Assembly (NCBI RefSeq): GCF_002968285.2 | Contig: NZ_CP134400.1 | Span: forward strand, 4,154,001-4,218,000 | Length of the DNA: 64,000 nt | Source of the DNA: Mycobacterium sp. ITM-2016-00318 | Lineage (GTDB): Bacteria > Actinomycetota > Actinomycetes > Mycobacteriales > Mycobacteriaceae | Reading direction: 5' to 3' | Shown here: one piece after another, positions 9,558 through 19,479 of the stretch | Numbering within the stretch: position 1 is the stretch's first letter | Layout of the letters: each line of letters begins with the position of its first letter | The notes under the pieces: model-generated | The model's database searches: none | What the model was told of the DNA's origin: nothing | The model's input: only the letters and a program-made list of their open reading frames with translations | Program-made: the position numbers and the translations under genes

Positions 9558-10376
9558 ATGGCAGTAATCAGCGGCGACACCCTGGAAGGCGTTTCGGCGA
9601 CGACGTTGTGGACGCTGCACTTCCGCGCCACGGAAGCGAAACGGTCCGACGGGGTCATCCGGGATCCGTGGGCCATCACCCTGTGCGACTCGATCTCCTA
9701 CGACTACCTCAAGTTCGGCAAGCCCAACCAGTCGCATGCACTGCGGGCCGCGGCCTTCGACCGCGAGATGCAGGAGTACCTGGGATCGCATCCGAAGGCG
9801 TCGGTCGTTGCGCTGGCCGAGGGCCTGCAGACCAGCTTCTGGCGACTGGAGGCCGAGGGCTACGCCGACGAGTTGACCTGGTACTCCATCGATCTGCCGC
9901 CCGTCATGGCCCTGCGCGCGCAACTGCTTCCGCACGACGACCGGATCGTTCCGCTCGCACAGTCCGCGCTCGATAACAGCTGGATGGACAGGGTCGACCA
10001 GTCGAACGGTGTCTTCATCACCGCCGAGGGATTGTTGATGTACCTGAACCCCGACGACGCACTCGGGCTTATTCGCGAATGCGCCGCACGGTTCCCCGGC
10101 GGCCGGATGATGTTCGACAACATCCCGCCGTTCTTCAGTCGCAAGACGCTCAAGGGTGTCAAATTGTCCGACCGCTACACCGCTCCGCCGATGCCGTTCG
10201 CGATGACGCCCGAGGAGGGAATGGCGTTGGCCGATAGCATCCCCGGCATCCGCAGCGCCCGCGACATCAAATACCCGCCGGGCCGCGGCGTGTACAAGGT
10301 CTTCGGGTGGCCGCTCTTCGATCGAGGTCTGAGCCGGTACCGGCCGAGCATCACGCTGCTGGAGTTCGACCGGTGA
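9558..10376 (+). CDS. omt: LCM-type O-methyltransferase (Omt-like)
   Basis: 272-residue S-adenosylmethionine-dependent methyltransferase of the leucine carboxyl methyltransferase family (PPM1/Tcmp). Features are an N-terminal SATTLWTLHFRATEAKR, the SAM-binding [16 protein letters not shown] at about residues 88-103 (Glu-Gly in place of the usual gly-rich loop), and an acidic IDLPP at about 115-119 typical of LCM proteins. It heads a three-gene run with a DUF1697 gene (GTGA overlap) and a second homologous methyltransferase. Position fits Rv1153c. Acceptor substrate unknown. Confidence 0.8.
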   Translation: MAVISGDTLEGVSATTLWTLHFRATEAKRSDGVIRDPWAITLCDSISYDYLKFGKPNQSHALRAAAFDREMQEYLGSHPKASVVALAEGLQTSFWRLEAEGYADELTWYSIDLPPVMALRAQLLPHDDRIVPLAQSALDNSWMDRVDQSNGVFITAEGLLMYLNPDDALGLIRECAARFPGGRMMFDNIPPFFSRKTLKGVKLSDRYTAPPMPFAMTPEEGMALADSIPGIRSARDIKYPPGRGVYKVFGWPLFDRGLSRYRPSITLLEFDR

Positions 10377-10894
10377 CCCGGTATGCCGCGTTCCTGCGCG
10401 GTGTCAACGTCGGCGGGGTGAACCTCAAGATGGTGGAGGTCGTCGCGACCCTGGAGAACGCCGGGTTCACAGGTGTCAAGACCGTGCTGGCCACCGGTAA
10501 CGTGTTGTTGGAGAGCAGGTCTGGCGTCGACGCCGTCCGCAAGAAGGCCGAGAAGGTGCTGCGCGACGAGTTCGGCTACGACGCTTGGGTCCTGGCCTAC
10601 GACATCGACACCGTGAAGGCGATATCGGACAAGTTCCCGTTCGAGCGCGAGGTCGACGGGTACCACAGCTACGTCACGTTCGTCACCGATGCCGACGTGC
10701 TCGACGAACTGGCCGCGCTCGCGAAGGACGCGGGCAAGGACGAGAAGATCAAGCGCGGCGAGGGCGTCATCTATTGGCAGGTGCCGAACAAGGGGACGCT
10801 GGACACCACGATCGGCAAGACGATGGGCAAGAAGCGCTACAAGTCGTCGACGACGACTCGCAACCTACGGACGATCGACAAGGTACTGAAATGA
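10373..10894 (+). CDS. DUF1697 family protein
   Basis: 173-residue cytosolic protein of unknown function. The N-terminus TRYAAFLRGVNVGGVN and the following KTVLATGNVLLES stretch are the two diagnostic blocks of DUF1697, which has two ferredoxin-like alpha/beta repeats. Starts at a GTG that overlaps the omt stop by 4 bp (GTGA), indicating coupling. It ends 10 bp before a second methyltransferase paralogue. Confidence 0.82.
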   Translation: MTRYAAFLRGVNVGGVNLKMVEVVATLENAGFTGVKTVLATGNVLLESRSGVDAVRKKAEKVLRDEFGYDAWVLAYDIDTVKAISDKFPFEREVDGYHSYVTFVTDADVLDELAALAKDAGKDEKIKRGEGVIYWQVPNKGTLDTTIGKTMGKKRYKSSTTTRNLRTIDKVLK

Positions 10895-10904
10895 GCGCTA
10901 GCTG

Positions 10905-11729
10905 ATGAGTAAGGCTGACGGTTCTGCGCTTACCGGCGTCTCCGAGACGGCGCTGCTGACGCTGTTGGTGCGGGCTACCGAGGCACGGCGACCGGACTCC
11001 ATCATCGAGGACCCGATGGCGATCAAGCTGGTCGACGACATCGACTTCGACTTCGCCAAGTTCGGTTTCACCCGCCGCCAGGACATGGCGCTTCGAGCGC
11101 TCGCGTTCGACAAGTACACCCGCCGCTACCTCGTCGACCACCCGTCGGCGACCGTTGTCGCGCTCGCGGAGGGTTTGCAGACCAGCTTCTACCGATTGGA
11201 CGCGTCGGGTGTCGGCGACCAGTTCCGTTGGCTCACCGTTGATCTGCCACCGATTATCGAACTGCGCGAGAGACTGCTGCCGCCGTCGGACCGGGTGACG
11301 ACGATCGCGCAGTCCGCGCTGGACTACAGCTGGATGAATCGGGTGGACGCCGCCGACGGCGTGTTCATCACCACCGAGGGCCTACTGATGTACCTGCAGC
11401 CGGAGGAGGCCCTCGGCCTGATCGCCGAATGTGCCAAGCGATTTCCCGGCGGACAGATGATGTTCGACCTGCCGCCTGCGTTGTTCGCCGCGTGGGTACG
11501 GCGAGGCTTCCGAGCGTCGCTGCGCTACCGGGTCCCGCCGATGCCGTTCACGCTGTCGCCGTCGGATATCGCAAATCTCGCCAACACCATCCCCGGCGTG
11601 CGAGCCGTGCACGATCTGCCGATGGTGCCCGCTCGCGGCAAAGTGCTGAACGGGTTGATGTGGACTCTTCAGCGAATACCGCTACTCGATTCCGTTCGGC
11701 CGGTTTACACCCTGCTCGAGTTCGGTTAG
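10905..11729 (+). CDS. LCM-type O-methyltransferase paralogue
   Basis: 274-residue paralogue of the methyltransferase two genes upstream. It shares the order [47 protein letters not shown], a [15 protein letters not shown] helix and a C-terminal LLEF. Same LCM fold, SAM-dependent. Apparently co-transcribed with DUF1697 (10-bp gap). Its end overlaps the convergent GntR gene by 4 bp (TTAG). A tandem duplication with an inserted DUF1697 gene is the simplest history. Confidence 0.8.
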   Translation: MSKADGSALTGVSETALLTLLVRATEARRPDSIIEDPMAIKLVDDIDFDFAKFGFTRRQDMALRALAFDKYTRRYLVDHPSATVVALAEGLQTSFYRLDASGVGDQFRWLTVDLPPIIELRERLLPPSDRVTTIAQSALDYSWMNRVDAADGVFITTEGLLMYLQPEEALGLIAECAKRFPGGQMMFDLPPALFAAWVRRGFRASLRYRVPPMPFTLSPSDIANLANTIPGVRAVHDLPMVPARGKVLNGLMWTLQRIPLLDSVRPVYTLLEFG

Positions 11730-12091
11730 CCGAACGCCGCCTCGACATATTTGAGCGCCTCGTCCTTGTCGACGCCGAGCGCCTTGGCCGCCGTCGCATA
11801 GGTGTGCGCAGCGGTCGCCATCGCGGCGTCCGCCGGATCGGTTCGGGCGACGAATGTGCCGAAACGGCCGCGTGTTTCGAGGATTCCGGCAGACTCCAGC
11901 TCGCGATACGCACGGGCCACGGTGTTGACGGCCATGCTCAGCTTTCCCGCGAGTTCGCGCACCGTCGGCAACCGCGTGCCCGGTGGCAGCCGACCGCTTC
12001 GAATCCCGTCGATGATCTGCCCTCTGAGCTGATCGAACAACGGCTGGCTGGCGTGCGGATCGGCTTGAACCCATTCCCCCAAATCGGTCAC
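11726..12091 (-). CDS. GntR-family regulator, YtrA-like short type (Rv1152-like)
   Basis: 121-residue regulator with an N-terminal winged helix: [17 protein letters not shown] at about residues 16-32, then the recognition region [20 protein letters not shown]. It has only a short helical tail of about 40 residues, as in the YtrA subfamily, and no large effector domain. The GTG at 12091 gives the length I recall for Rv1152; an ATG six codons upstream (12109) is the alternative. Divergent from the sirtuin gene by 36 bp, so it may control it and itself. Confidence 0.8.
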   Translation of the reverse strand: MTDLGEWVQADPHASQPLFDQLRGQIIDGIRSGRLPPGTRLPTVRELAGKLSMAVNTVARAYRELESAGILETRGRFGTFVARTDPADAAMATAAHTYATAAKALGVDKDEALKYVEAAFG

Positions 12092-12127
12092 GTGCTCAGT
12101 ATCGCGCATAGGCGTTAGTTTGGAGAG

Positions 12128-12841
12128 GTGCAATTGACGGTGCTCAGCGGAGCGGGTATCTCCGCCGAGAGCGGGGTTCCGACGTTTCGCGACGTCGAGA
12201 CGGGTTTGTGGGCGAAAGTCGACCCCTACGAAATTTCCAGCGCCGAGGGTTGGCAGCGACATCCGGAGAAGGTCTGGGCCTGGTACCTGTGGCGTCACTA
12301 CATGATGCAGGGTGTCGAGCCGAACAACGGTCACAGGGCCGTCGCGGCCTGGGAGGACCACGCCGAGGTGCACGTCGTCACCCAGAACGTCGATAACCTG
12401 CACGAACGCGCGGGCAGCGAGCGGGTCTACCACCTGCACGGCAGCCTCTTCGAATTCCGTTGCGACCGTTGCCAAGGCGAGTTTCGAGGTGAACTACCCG
12501 CCATGCCGGAACCAGTCGAGACGGTGACGCCGCCGCAGTGCCGGTGCGGCGGGCTGATCAGGCCGAATGTCGTGTGGTTCGGCGAGGCGCTGCCCGACTC
12601 GGCATGGCAGAAATCAGTCGAGGCGGTCAGCAATCCCGATCTCGTCGTCGTGGTGGGGACGTCGTCGATCGTCTACCCCGCCGCGGGCCTGCCCGAACTG
12701 GCGCTGGCCAACGGCATCCCCGTGATCGAGGTCAACCCCGAGCCGACACCGCTGTCGAATGCGGCGACGGCCACCGTGCGGGAGTCCGCCGCGAGCGCGC
12801 TGCCGACGCTGCTGCAGCGCCTCCCGTCACTCCTCGGCTGA
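12128..12841 (+). CDS. NAD-dependent protein deacylase (sirtuin, Rv1151c-like)
   Basis: 237-residue sirtuin removing acyl groups from lysines using NAD+. Visible motifs are [14 protein letters not shown] at about residues 8-21 (NAD loop), [12 protein letters not shown] at about 88-99, HLHGSLF with the catalytic His at about 107-113, zinc ligands CDRC and CRCGG, and the late [11 protein letters not shown] loop. WYLWRHY at about 54-60 provides the Tyr-x-x-Arg pair known from SIRT5-type deacylases that prefer succinyl or malonyl groups. Starts at GTG. Confidence 0.88.
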   Translation: MQLTVLSGAGISAESGVPTFRDVETGLWAKVDPYEISSAEGWQRHPEKVWAWYLWRHYMMQGVEPNNGHRAVAAWEDHAEVHVVTQNVDNLHERAGSERVYHLHGSLFEFRCDRCQGEFRGELPAMPEPVETVTPPQCRCGGLIRPNVVWFGEALPDSAWQKSVEAVSNPDLVVVVGTSSIVYPAAGLPELALANGIPVIEVNPEPTPLSNAATATVRESAASALPTLLQRLPSLLG

Positions 12842-12907
12842 GTGCGGTTTCGGCGCGCCTGGTCACGCTGAGGATGACTGCGCGCGCCCAAATCGCTAAC
12901 CGGCGGG

Positions 12908-13558
12908 CTAAGCGGGCTTGAGGGCACGGCCGATCGTGTACTCGGCCACCGGCGTGGGGAACCAGGCGGGCATGGCGGCCTCGCGGCGGGCGCCGGCCAC
13001 CTCGAACCCGGCGCCGACGATCGACGACTCGGTGTCGCGGTGGGTGTGGCAGTTGCCCATCAGCCGGGGCCATACGGTCGCGTCGGCGACCTTCTGCAAC
13101 CGACCACGGAAGCCGCCGCTGCCGACGTGTTCGAGGAAGCGCAGCTCACCACCGGGGCGGACAAGTGAAAACAGTTGCCGCAGAACACTGTCCGGGTCAT
13201 CGACCGAGCAGAGCACCAGCGAGCACACCACCGCGTCGAACGGCGTGCCGTCGGCATCGCTCAAGTATCTCTCGACGGTGCCTGCACTCACGGTCACCGG
13301 TATCGGCGCCTTCTCGGCGGCCGCCTGGGCCTGCGGAGCCAGTCGCACCTCGGGTTCGACGGCGACGACCTCGGTCACGGTCTCCGGGTAATACGCGAAG
13401 TTCGTTCCGGTACCCGCGCCGACCTCGAGCACACGGCCGGACAGGCCCGCCAGGTTCTCGGTCCGCAGCCGCCGGATCTCCTCGGTCTCGTGGTTCGACA
13501 GGAATGTCCAGAGCTTGGCGAAGAACGGGTTGTCCGTGGTGTCGCCTGTATTTGTCAC
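12908..13558 (-). CDS. Class I SAM-dependent methyltransferase (Rv1147-like)
   Basis: 216-residue methyltransferase. The SAM-binding motif I is RVLEVGAGTGTNFAYYP at about residues 42-58, the acidic post-I residue is in VVAVEPE, and the later DAVVCSLVLCSV strand and LRPGGELRFLEH region complete a type-11 fold related to ubiquinone/menaquinone and lipid methyltransferases. The GTG start overlaps the TetR stop (GTGA), making it the last gene of the mmpL13-tetR-methyltransferase operon. Its substrate may be the lipid handled by MmpL13 (inference). Confidence 0.83.
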   Translation of the reverse strand: MTNTGDTTDNPFFAKLWTFLSNHETEEIRRLRTENLAGLSGRVLEVGAGTGTNFAYYPETVTEVVAVEPEVRLAPQAQAAAEKAPIPVTVSAGTVERYLSDADGTPFDAVVCSLVLCSVDDPDSVLRQLFSLVRPGGELRFLEHVGSGGFRGRLQKVADATVWPRLMGNCHTHRDTESSIVGAGFEVAGARREAAMPAWFPTPVAEYTIGRALKPA

Positions 13559-14250
13559 GACTTCCCTTCCTGCGGCCGGTTTTTCAGCAGCCACTCGATG
13601 GTCTGCGCAGGGGTGGCGTCGTCGTCATCGACGAGTCCCAGCACGATATGGCCCAGGCACGCCGCCGACAGCGTCTGATCGGCGAACTCCTCGGCATCGC
13701 CCCAGGGCAGATACGGCTTGGAGATCAACAGCGCGGCGACGCCGTGCACAGCGGTCAACAGCTGCAGCGCGGCGATGGTGGGATCCTTCGACGGATAGAT
13801 GCCCTCTTCGATCAATCCCTCGACCGAATGGCGCAGGTGCTGGAACGCCGAGCTGTTCAACGTCATGTCGACGTCGCTGCCCTCGCGCCCCTCGCCCATG
13901 GTCGCGATGCGATACAGCTCGGGGGTTTGCATCGCGAAGCGGACATAGGCCAGCCCCTGCGCGCGCAATACCTCGATCGTCGACGGCTGATCGGCGCTGA
14001 CCCGCTGCATCTCCTCGTCGAGCTTCTCGAAGTACCGCGCACACACCGCGTCGAGCAGCGCGTCCTTGTCGGCGAAGTGTAGGTAGATCGACGGCGGGGT
14101 GACCCCGACACGCTGGGCCACCGACCGGATCGATACGGCCTTGGCGTGTCCGGTCTCCAACAGCAATTCGGTGGTCGCGTCGAGTATCTCGTCTCTCAGC
14201 TGCTCACCGGAGCCGCGCGGAGCACGCCGTCGCTTGAGTGGCAGGGACAT
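13555..14250 (-). CDS. TetR-family regulator of the mmpL13 operon
   Basis: 231-residue TetR-family regulator. The N-terminal helix-turn-helix reads ILDATTELLLETGHAKAVSIRSVAQRVGVTPPSIYLHF, with a C-terminal ligand domain of the WHG type. ATG at 14250 is used; a GTG two codons upstream overlaps the mmpL13 stop and is equally plausible. Encoded inside the operon headed by mmpL13, it is the natural candidate for binding the dyad operator at 16571-16595. Confidence 0.85.
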   Translation of the reverse strand: MSLPLKRRRAPRGSGEQLRDEILDATTELLLETGHAKAVSIRSVAQRVGVTPPSIYLHFADKDALLDAVCARYFEKLDEEMQRVSADQPSTIEVLRAQGLAYVRFAMQTPELYRIATMGEGREGSDVDMTLNSSAFQHLRHSVEGLIEEGIYPSKDPTIAALQLLTAVHGVAALLISKPYLPWGDAEEFADQTLSAACLGHIVLGLVDDDDATPAQTIEWLLKNRPQEGKS

Positions 14251-14252
14251 CG

Positions 14253-16535
14253 TCACCCGCTCTCCGTCACCGTGGCCGCCGCCCGCTCGCGTTTCTCGGC
14301 AGGCGGTATCAAGTCGTCCGCCGACTCGCTGATGCCGATGCGTTCGTGCAGCCGGACCAGCGGCTTGGGCGCCCACCAGTTCCAGCGGCCGAGCACATGC
14401 ATGAAGGCAGGCACCAGCAGCATGCGCACAAGGGTGGCGTCGACGAGGATCGCCAGCGTCAGGCCGAGACCGAACATCCGCATGAACGACACCTGCGCCG
14501 CGATCAACGCCGCGAACGATATCGACATCACCACTGCCGCTGCGGTGACGACGCGGCCGGTGCGGGCCAGCCCGAGCGCGACGGCCTCGTCGTTGTCGGC
14601 GCGCGTCTTACCCGGCAGGGACAGCCAGTACTCCCTGATGCGGCTGATCAGGAAGACTTCGTAGTCCATCGACAGCCCGAACGCGATGCAGAACAGCAGC
14701 ACCGGCATGTTCGCGACAAGCGTCCCTGTGGGGGTGGTCCCGAATGCACCGAGGTGCCCCTCCTGGAATATCCACACCAGGGCGCCGAACGCCGCGGTCA
14801 ACGACAAGACGTTGAGTAGCAGCGCTTTCAACGGGAGCACGACGCTGCCCGTCAGCAGGAACAGCAACACGAAGGTGATGGCGGCGATCACGCCGAGCAC
14901 CAATGGCAATCGATCCGTGATGCCCGTCGAGATGTCCTCGTTCTGCTGGGCCACACCCGTGATCTCGACCGGTTTTCCGGCGGGCGTGATCACGGCTCGC
15001 ACCTCGTCGAGCTGTCTTCCGGATGCTTCCGAGAACAACGGCGCGCTGCTGACGACCGTCAGGAAGGCACTGCCGTCCTTCGAACCCGCTGCAGCCGATG
15101 GCGGTCCGGCAGGTGCCCCGTCGACGAACGCGCCCGTCGGCGATGACACGGATGTCACGCCCGGCACGGCGGACAGTTCCTGGGCGTAGCGACTGAGATC
15201 CTGGGGCGGCACCCCGGCGGCGTCGGGAATCACGATCGTGATGTTTCTCGCCGAGTCGACGGCGAAGTCGTTGCGCATCTGGTCGCCGACATCGCGGGCC
15301 GACAACGAGCTGGGTAGCACACGGTCGTCGGGGAAGCCCCACTTGGCGCCGAGGAAGGGCGCCCCGAGCAGAAGGAGCAAAGCGACGATCACGATACCTA
15401 TCGGAATAGCCCGACGCATGACGAGTTTGGTGCAGCGATACCAGAAGGTCTCGTCCACCGGCTTGGCAGCAGGCTCGGGTCTGCCGAGGATGCGACGGAG
15501 AAGGCGGCGCACGTCGTATGAGTCGAGCCGATCGCCCAGCAGCACGATCGCCGCTGGGGTCACGACGATCGCGGCGAACGCGGCGAACGCCACCACGGCG
15601 ACGCCCGCGTACGCGAACGACTTCAGGAAGTACATCGGGAACAGCACCATCGCCACCGTCGACAGCGCCACCGTCATCGCCGAGAACAGAACGGTCCGGC
15701 CTGCGGTGGCCATGGTGCGGACCAAGGCTTCCTCGCGGCCAGACCCTGACGCGAGTTCATCGCGGTATCGGCTGACGATCAACAGCGTGTAGTCGATGGC
15801 CAGGGCAAGACCCAGGGCCACAGAAAGGTTCAGCGCGAAGACCGACACGTCGGTGACGAAGGTGACGGCGTGCAGCACCGCCATCGATCCCAGGATCGCG
15901 AATCCGCCGACGGCCAACGGCAGAGCCGCCGTCAGCAGCCCGCCGAACACCCACACCAGGACGATGAAGCTCAGTGGGATCGCGATGGATTCCATGAGCA
16001 GCAGATCCCGTTCGCTCTGGCCGTTGATCTGCACGTAGATCATCGCCTCGCCGCCGGCCTTCACGGTGACGCCGTCGCGGTCATGAACCAGTCGGCCGGT
16101 GAGCTCTTTGGTGTACTTCTGTGCGTCGCTCTCACCGCCGGAGATGCCCGCGACGATCAGCCCGGTCTTGCCGTCCTTGCTGAGAAGCGCCGGGGCGGCT
16201 GGTGGCGGCGCGGTCCATGCCGACGTCACGTCAGCCACGTGTGGTGAGTCCGACAGCTGGGAGGCGATATCGGTGCCGACCGATCTAGCTTCGGGGGTCT
16301 GCGCTCCTTGCTCCGACGTCACGCTGATGACGAGCTGCATGTCGCCCTGGCCGAATTTGTCGACGAGCAACTGCTTGGCCTTGGCGGATTGCGAGGTCGG
16401 GTCCTGGAATCCGCCGGCTGACAGGCTCTTGGTGACCGGGATACCGAAGATGCCGGTTGCCACCATCACCAGCAGCGCAATGGCGATGATCCGTTTCGGG
16501 GCGCGGATGGCCAACCGGGCGATCTGTTGCAGCAC
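14253..16535 (-). CDS. mmpL13: MmpL-family RND transporter, MmpL13-like
   Basis: 760-residue resistance-nodulation-division lipid transporter. Layout: TM1, a periplasmic porter domain (about 35-180), a TM2-6 block with ALGLALAIDYTLLIVSRYRDE at about 240-260, a second periplasmic domain (about 400-530), and a second block containing FGLSMDYEVFLISRIREYW at about 595-615. The two Asp-Tyr pairs in those blocks are the proton-relay residues of MmpL proteins. M. tuberculosis carries this gene split as mmpL13a/b; here it is one uninterrupted frame. Starts at GTG, followed by tetR and a methyltransferase gene with 4-bp overlaps. Confidence 0.88.
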   Translation of the reverse strand: MLQQIARLAIRAPKRIIAIALLVMVATGIFGIPVTKSLSAGGFQDPTSQSAKAKQLLVDKFGQGDMQLVISVTSEQGAQTPEARSVGTDIASQLSDSPHVADVTSAWTAPPPAAPALLSKDGKTGLIVAGISGGESDAQKYTKELTGRLVHDRDGVTVKAGGEAMIYVQINGQSERDLLLMESIAIPLSFIVLVWVFGGLLTAALPLAVGGFAILGSMAVLHAVTFVTDVSVFALNLSVALGLALAIDYTLLIVSRYRDELASGSGREEALVRTMATAGRTVLFSAMTVALSTVAMVLFPMYFLKSFAYAGVAVVAFAAFAAIVVTPAAIVLLGDRLDSYDVRRLLRRILGRPEPAAKPVDETFWYRCTKLVMRRAIPIGIVIVALLLLLGAPFLGAKWGFPDDRVLPSSLSARDVGDQMRNDFAVDSARNITIVIPDAAGVPPQDLSRYAQELSAVPGVTSVSSPTGAFVDGAPAGPPSAAAGSKDGSAFLTVVSSAPLFSEASGRQLDEVRAVITPAGKPVEITGVAQQNEDISTGITDRLPLVLGVIAAITFVLLFLLTGSVVLPLKALLLNVLSLTAAFGALVWIFQEGHLGAFGTTPTGTLVANMPVLLFCIAFGLSMDYEVFLISRIREYWLSLPGKTRADNDEAVALGLARTGRVVTAAAVVMSISFAALIAAQVSFMRMFGLGLTLAILVDATLVRMLLVPAFMHVLGRWNWWAPKPLVRLHERIGISESADDLIPPAEKRERAAATVTESG

Positions 16536-16570
16536 ATCGAATCCCTTCGAAGCAGTATGCGGCTACCACC

Positions 16571-16595
16571 GGTAAGTTACCAACGGTAACTTACC
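16571..16595. promoter_or_regulatory. Dyad operator upstream of mmpL13
   Basis: GGTAAGTTACC (16571-16581), spacer AAC, GGTAACTTACC (16585-16595). The two 11-mers are exact reverse complements, and each is itself a GGTAA-N-TTACC palindrome. It lies 36-60 bp upstream of the mmpL13 GTG and contains TAACTT, usable as a -10. Typical size and symmetry for a TetR operator; the TetR encoded in this operon is the likely ligand. Confidence 0.72.
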
Positions 16596-16728
16596 AACGT
16601 CAACGCGTCCTTTCCTTGATAACCACGTCCGGGGACGCAGAAGCGTTCATCGGTGCAACGTGCACGATTAATTCAGCGGCCATCATTGGTCAGTACTGCA
16701 TGACATCCACAGGATCCTCACAGGCCCA

Positions 16729-16734
16729 TAGGCT
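16729..16734 (+). promoter_or_regulatory. -10 element of leaderless DoxX gene
   Basis: TAGGCT seven bases before the ATG at 16742; no ribosome site. Confidence 0.45.
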
Positions 16735-16741
16735 CGATGGC

Positions 16742-17272
16742 ATGGACGCCACCGACACCACGCGACTGTCCACGTCCCCGGCCGACGTCGGCCTGCTGAT
16801 TCTTCGCATCGGCGTCGGCGCCGCCATGCTTCAGGCGGGGCTTATCAAAGCGCTCGACTTCGGCACGACAGTGGGCTTCATGGACTCCGGCGGCTGGAGC
16901 CTGCCGACGGTTGGGGCGTTGATGGTGACGATCGCTGAGACCGCGGGCGGTATCGGGCTCGTCCTCGGGCTGTTGACGCCGCTGTCTGCATGTGCGGTCG
17001 TCGGCGCCATGATCTGCGCTTGGGCTGTCAACGTTTCGCGGGGCGCGTTCTGGTCGGAACCCTTCAACGTGCCGTTCCTGTTGTTCATCGGTGCCGCCAC
17101 GCTGCTGTTCACCGGCGCCGGCGAGTATTCGGTGGACGCCCAGGTCCTGGGCAGGCGCCGATGGTCGGTGAAGATCGCGACCGGATTACTCGTTCTGGCG
17201 TTCGCCATGGCGATCCTCACGTGGATCGTGTTGAACGGCACAAATCCCATTCATTTCAGCTCACCGGCGTAA
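16742..17272 (+). CDS. DoxX-family membrane protein
   Basis: 176-residue integral membrane protein of the DoxX/DoxD family with four hydrophobic helices. The N-terminal LLILRIGVGAAMLQAGLIKALDF matches the DoxX signature helix. In mycobacteria DoxX forms a complex with SodA and SseA in thiol/oxidative defence, but many paralogues exist and this one has no such neighbours. ATG at 16742 is selected because of the upstream -10 element; an upstream in-frame extension has no family similarity. Confidence 0.8.
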   Translation: MDATDTTRLSTSPADVGLLILRIGVGAAMLQAGLIKALDFGTTVGFMDSGGWSLPTVGALMVTIAETAGGIGLVLGLLTPLSACAVVGAMICAWAVNVSRGAFWSEPFNVPFLLFIGAATLLFTGAGEYSVDAQVLGRRRWSVKIATGLLVLAFAMAILTWIVLNGTNPIHFSSPA

Positions 17273-17386
17273 TCGCAGGTCAGCTACTCGCCAGTAACCC
17301 GCGACCCTACCCGGCGGTAAGAATTGCCACGATATTGCGAATCGTGACTCAAAGATTCCTTAATGGTGACCCATACGCTCTGTGTC

Positions 17387-17518
17387 ATGTGGATCGACGA
17401 CACCAGTGCTGATGTCATCAAGGTTGACTTCGAGGCGCTCTACCACGGCGATGTTCTCGTCGAGGGCGACACCTCCGAGCAGCTCGACGATATCCAGCAG
17501 CTGCCCTACGCAGTCTGA
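17387..17518 (+). CDS. 43-residue acidic microprotein
   Basis: Short ORF starting MWIDDTSADVIKVDFEALYH and ending QQLPYAV, acidic and without membrane segments. It is followed 2 bp later by a perfect 11-bp hairpin, which supports it being an expressed unit. Function unknown. I believe similar short proteins are conserved in mycobacteria, but this needs a search; the support here is codon structure and the adjacent hairpin. Confidence 0.55.
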   Translation: MWIDDTSADVIKVDFEALYHGDVLVEGDTSEQLDDIQQLPYAV

Positions 17519-17520
17519 GG

Positions 17521-17545
17521 CAACGCGCTCGCACCGAGCGCGTTG
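17521..17545 (+). terminator. Hairpin after the microprotein gene
   Basis: CAACGCGCTCG, loop CAC, CGAGCGCGTTG: an uninterrupted 11-bp stem directly after the stop codon. No U-tract follows, as is common for mycobacterial intrinsic-like terminators. It separates the microprotein from the convergent oxidoreductase gene. Confidence 0.6.
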
Positions 17546-17611
17546 ACCCGTCAGACAGTTTGCCCCGTTCGAGGCCCTCGTTGATCTTTTGTTTGGCTCA
17601 AAAAGTCCGCC

Positions 17612-19359
<1,748 letters not shown>

Positions 19360-19404
19360 TTAGTGCGTTCCTTTCATTTCGAGCGAGCGGGTCGTCTCTA
19401 TCGC

Positions 19405-19462
19405 CGAGCAGACGCAAAAGTTCCCTCTCCACGGCGTGTCGCGGCACATTTGCGTCTGTTCG
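19405..19462. repeat. Dispersed CGAGCAGACG inverted repeat, copy 1
   Basis: CGAGCAGACGCAAA (19405-19418) pairs with TTTGCGTCTGTTCG (19449-19462), 14 bp with one G-T wobble, loop 30 bp. It lies between mcr and the SDR gene. The same core arm is found at 49708-49765, showing a dispersed element. Confidence 0.6.
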
Positions 19463-19479
19463 CGCGAAGAAGTCCTTAC

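Noticed and set aside
11726..12475. Longer GntR frame starting inside the sirtuin gene
   Set aside because: The extension overlaps the sirtuin coding region and lacks homology; GTG 12091 or ATG 12109 gives the short YtrA-like form.
16571..16595. KstR site reading of the mmpL13 dyad
   Set aside because: The KstR core AAC-NN-GTT is not present in the correct spacing; a dedicated TetR operator is the better reading.
17328..17346. CACGAT-ATTGCGA-ATCGTG hairpin upstream of the microprotein
   Set aside because: A 6-bp stem in a short intergenic region; too weak alone to call an operator or terminator.
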